Of a stretch of 64,000 nucleotides of DNA, positions 60,454 to 64,000 are shown one piece after another. The stretch covers positions 1 through 64,000 of the forward strand of contig KV919124.1 in the NCBI GenBank assembly GCA_002049455.2, in the 5' to 3' direction. The stretch's first letter is position 1; the number at the start of each line of letters is the position of its first letter. The translations under genes and the position numbers were made by a program. Origin of the DNA: Porphyra umbilicalis (Eukaryota > Rhodophyta > Bangiophyceae > Bangiales > Bangiaceae). The notes beneath the pieces are model-generated. The model was not told where the DNA came from and did not search any database. It saw only the letters and a list, made by a program, of their open reading frames with translations.

Positions 60454-63400
60454 TCACGGTCGAAATCCTGGACGCAGGTACGTACTACCCCCACCTGGGT
60501 GGGCGTCCCAGTCGCCCCCGTCACCGCCGCCGACCGGCGTCCCACCACGGACCGCCGTCGCTGCCGCCCGCGGCGGCGCCCGGCGCCCCCCCCCCGCGCG
60601 CACGCGACGGCCGAGCCCTGCCAGCCCCGCGAGGGCGGCGACCCCCCCAACCTCTCCAAGCGCGCCCAAGCCGCCCCCCCCGGGACCCCCCAGCAGCCGC
60701 CGCACGCGCCCGCCGCCGACGCCCGCCACGCCCGCCACCAGCCGCCCCACGACCGGGTGCACGCGCGTCGGCCCGTCGCGCACGCCCGCCACGCCCGCCG
60801 CCGAGCGTGCAACGCCGAGCAGCGCCGCCGCGTCAGCGGCCGCTGCCGCCGCCGCCGCCGCCGCCGCGCCCGCCCCTGCGCCCGCCACGGGCGCACCCCC
60901 GCCCGTCGGGGGGGGCGGGGACAAGAGCCCCCCCGGCAGGCGCGCCACGTCCGCGCGCCCCGCCGCCGCAGCGACCGGGTCGAGCTCCGCCGCCACCGCC
61001 GCGGCGGCGGCCAGGCGCGCGCCCTCTGCCACCGACAGGGGCGGCGCGAGCGCCTCCACGGGGGAGGTGGTGAGGAAGCGCGGGAGCGCCACGGCGAGCG
61101 CGAGCGGCGGGGACGGCAGCACCGACCGCACCGCGGGCGAGAACACCGCGTCTGTCACACGGGCCGACGCGGCGCGCGCGAGCGCGCGGCCGCCCGCGTC
61201 GGACACCGCCGTCAGCTCCTCGATGAGCAGGTCCGCGAGGAGCGCCATGCCCGTCGGCGCGGGCGCCGCCGCCGTCGCCGTCGCCGCCGCCGGCGCCGCC
61301 GCGACGGCGGCGGCCCCCGACGCGCCGACGGCCGGCGCCCCTCGCCGCCGCCGCTGCCGCTGCGGCAACGCGGCGGCGGGCGCCCCCGCCCCCGGCGTCG
61401 CGTACCGCAGCAGCAGCCGCACCACGTCCGACGCGGTGGCGCCCGCCGGCAGCGCGTCGAGGTTGACAAAGGCCCCCCCCGCGGGGGTGGCGCCCGCGGC
61501 GGCGGCGCCGCCGACGGGCAGTGGGGCTTGCGACCGCGCCAGCGCCGCTTGCACGTCCCCCTCCCGCTCCGTGGCGAGGAGCAGCGCGACGAGCCGCCGC
61601 ACGCTGAGCGTGCGCCCGTCGGCGTAGAGGAGGGTGCGGAGGCTCGGGCTCAGCCGCGGGTCCCCTGCGCCGGCGGTGGCGGCCCCGCGGCGGGCGGCGT
61701 GCCCCCGCAGCACGGGCGCCGCCCCCCCCGCCGCGTCCCCGGCGGTGCGCACCAGCCGGCGTGCCACGTACGGGTAGGCGGCCATGACCATCTTGTAGCT
61801 CGGGTCGCCGCGCAGCGCAACGCCTTCGAGCAGCAGCATCGCGCGGCCGAGCGTCGACACGTAGGGCGGCAGCGAAAAGGGGATGGACACGGTCGCCGCG
61901 CCGAGGTCCCGCACGAGCGCCTGCATCGACGGGTCCCGCACGGCCGTGGCAATGTCCCCCCCGTCGCCCATAAAGCCCTTGAGGCCGCCCCCGCCTTGGA
62001 TGTAGGGCGCGAGGAGGCGGCCGAGCAGCTCGACAATCCGCGGGCGGTCCGCCTCGGTCGACGCCGGCAGGACGCCGAGGTCCACCATATCGTCCATGAC
62101 GCCGTCCCAGTCCCCATTGGCGGCGTGGACCATCGACGCAAGCAGCGACGCTTTGACCTCCTCGGGGAGGGCGAGCGTCAACCCCCAGTCGAGGAGCACC
62201 AGCCGCGCGCCGGGGGCGTCGGCCGGCGGCCTCGCCGGGTCGACGGCCATCAAGTTGCCGCCGTGGGGGTCCCCGTGGAAGCCGCACGGCAAGTCAAAGA
62301 GCATGGCGAGAAAGGCCGTTTGGCCGAGCGGCACCAGCTGCTGTAGCCGCTCCACGGGGACGTCCGTGAGTTTGACGCCCCACACCCACTCGGAGACGAG
62401 CACGCGGCGGGAGGAGAGCCCCCCGTGCACGCGCGGCACGTACACCCCCCCGCCCCACTTGTGCGACAGCTCCCGCCGCGCCGCCGTCTGCGACGCGGCC
62501 TCGGCCAAAAAGTCGAGCTCATTGTAAAAGCCCCCCGCCCACGTGTCGAGGAGCGCCCGGTAGTCGGTCGTTTGGTTGGTGAAGCGCTTGGCGGCGGCTT
62601 GGAAGACGCCGACGGCGCGCTGCAGCACGTACAGGTCTTTGGAGACGGTCTCCAACGCCGACGGCCGCTGCACCTTGACGGCGACGAGGGCGCCGCTGCC
62701 ACGCAGGCGCGCGCCGTGCACTTGCGCGAGGCTCGCCGCCGCCACGGGCGCCTCCTCCCACTCGACAAACAGCTCGTCGAGCGACGCGACGCCGAGCTCC
62801 TCGCACACCGTCTGGCGCGCCACGTCGGGCGGAAAGGGCGCGACGCCGTCTTGCAGCGAGGAGAGCTCCGCGAGGCACGCGGGCGGCAACACGTCGGGCC
62901 GCACCGCAAGCATCTGCCCGAGTTTAACAAACGTCGGGCCGAGCGTGGCCATCCCGTCGACGGCCGACCGCGTCAGGCCCGCCAAGACGGCATCGTCGCC
63001 GAGCGTGCCCCGCGCGGCGGCGGCGGCGGCCGACCCAATCCAGGGGGTGGCCACCCCGGCAAACGCCGTCCAGCGGCGGGCCAACTCGCCGGTGCGGCCC
63101 GACCAGTAGGCGCGGAGGGCGGCGCCGTCGTAGCGCAGCGGCGGGCCCGCCGCGGCTGGCGACCGCCGCTCCGCCGCCGCAACGGCCGCCTGCTTGGCCG
63201 CAATCACCGCCGCCGTGGCCGCGTCGTCCGCCTCCCAGTCGGTGCGGGAGGGGGGGGGGGGGGGCGCCGCCGGGGTGGGGGGGGCGCCGACCGCCGCCGC
63301 CGTCGGGGGGGGGGGAGACCCGCCGCCGGCCCACCGGGCGGCGGCGACGGCAGCGTCACGGCGGCGGTGGGGGGGGGGGGCGGGCGCCGCGGCGCGGCGC

Positions 63401-63502
63401 CGCGGGGCGGACGCCGACGGCGGCGCCGGGGGTGGCGCGCGCGACCGCCCGCCGCAGGGCGGTGGCCGCCGGACTCACAAAGGCGGCGGGGGTGGCTGCC
63501 AT
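60454..63502 (-). CDS. ABC1/UbiB atypical kinase (plastid ABC1K), N-terminus frame-broken at a C-run
   Basis: The main frame covers 63207-60454 (917 codons) and stays open further upstream. ABC1K proteins are atypical kinases of the inner membrane, plastoglobules or thylakoids that control prenylquinone metabolism. Motifs in order: FVKLGQMLAVRPDVLP (KxGQ), AAASLAQVHGARL (Ala-rich loop), ALVAVKVQRP (ATP Lys), FYNELDFLAEA, FHGDPHGGNLMAVD (catalytic) and LVLLDWGLTLAL (the DFG position reads DWG). Gly/Ala-rich C-terminal extensions of about 400 residues follow. The best start, ATG 63502 (cccaccATGGCAGCC), opens a transit-like MAATPAAFVSPAATALRRAV in another frame, which ends in TGA at 63356 just past a 12-C run (63369-63380). 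One fewer C would join it to the main frame. I therefore take 63502 as the start. The C-terminal end could be shortened by an unrecognised intron. Confidence 0.9.
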
Positions 63503-64000
63503 GGTGGGGGGGAGGGGCGCGCGAGAGACGCCGCGCTGACCAGGGAGGGATGGGGACGAGGGAGGGGGGGGGGGAGTCGGCACACAAGGGCGCACGCCAC
63601 AACCGTCTGCGGGGTCGGATGCCGGTGGGGGCGACAGCCGTCGGGGGCGGTCGCGCCCAGAGCACAGAAAAGGCAAACCAATCCCGACCACGAGCGGGAC
63701 GGGGACGGGCGGTGCGGCGCGTCGGACGGCACCTCTTTGAGGCAGTGACAGACGCGCAGACGGCGGGGCGGCGGGCGCGCGGCCGACCGACGGCGGCGCG
63801 GGGCGTGGAAGCGTCGCGTGGCGTGCTCCGCCACCGCCGCGCCAGCGATGGCGCCGGGGGTGGCCAATGGCGGGGGGCGAGGAGGCGGATGGAGCGGCGC
63901 GCCGTTCGGGGTTGGCGGGTGGAAGCGGCGGTGGCGGTCGGATGGGTGGCCACGACGGGCCGCCGAGTGGCCATTGGCGGTGGCATCTACGGCGGGGGCT
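63503..64000. other. Upstream region of the ABC1 kinase; possible divergent gene start
   Basis: C/T-rich leader on the minus strand next to 63502. On the plus strand an ATG at 63849 (gcgATGGCGCC) opens a Gly/Arg/Trp-rich frame (MAPGVANGGRGGGWSGAPFG) to the window edge, which could be the 5' end of a divergent gene. Composition alone cannot settle this. Confidence 0.25.

Noticed and set aside
60833-62346. Long frames on both strands over the ABC1 kinase gene
   Set aside because: The kinase motifs fix the coding frame; the others are GC-driven shadows.
63204-63986. 260-codon minus frame at the window end
   Set aside because: Arg/Pro-rich, overlaps the true N-terminal region of the kinase in another frame, no motif.

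Overview
This window looks like nuclear DNA of a photosynthetic eukaryote, most plausibly a bangiophyte red alga such as Porphyra or Pyropia. That placement is inference. It rests on very GC-rich genes with few short spliceosomal introns, several proteins with plastid transit-like N-termini (FtsH, an ABC1/UbiB kinase, a DUF3119 protein, RsmI), a spliceosomal U2 snRNA, a histone H2A.Z and a DHCR7-type sterol reductase. Leaders are typically C/T-rich and end in CACCATGG-like start contexts.

Layout. 1-12.2 kb is gene-dense: the 5' end of an unidentified minus-strand gene, plastid FtsH, RsmI, H2A.Z, a Maf-type nucleotide pyrophosphatase, U2 snRNA, a DUF3119 plastid protein and DHCR7. 12.2-17.9 kb holds weaker material: a frame-broken Ala/Ser/Pro-rich region, an unknown protein with an in-frame TGA, and a small spliced Cys-rich protein. 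The last two lie between inverted TTGCTG-type termini. 18-37.5 kb is a gene-poor, lower-GC repeat zone with three MITE-like families, an orphan gag ORF, a decayed Ty3-type integrase, a decayed Tc1-like transposase and LTR-like sequence. 38-45.5 kb is dominated by a PIF/Harbinger pair, a Myb/SANT-like protein facing a DDE transposase. Both are embedded in large GC-rich coding minisatellites that share a recurring inverted 9-mer. 46-53 kb returns to repeats and foldbacks. 53.5-63.5 kb is gene-dense again: a classical protein tyrosine phosphatase, an LTA4H-type M1 aminopeptidase, a small plastid-targeted membrane protein and a plastid ABC1 kinase.

Together the recognisable genes are housekeeping and plastid-maintenance functions: thylakoid proteolysis, plastid rRNA methylation, quinone/plastoglobule-type kinase, sterol synthesis, chromatin and splicing. 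Nothing forms an operon-like pathway. The accessory content is transposon-derived. Several real genes have frame breaks exactly at long G/C homopolymers, and I read these mainly as sequence-quality problems. The transposon relics carry in-frame stops instead.
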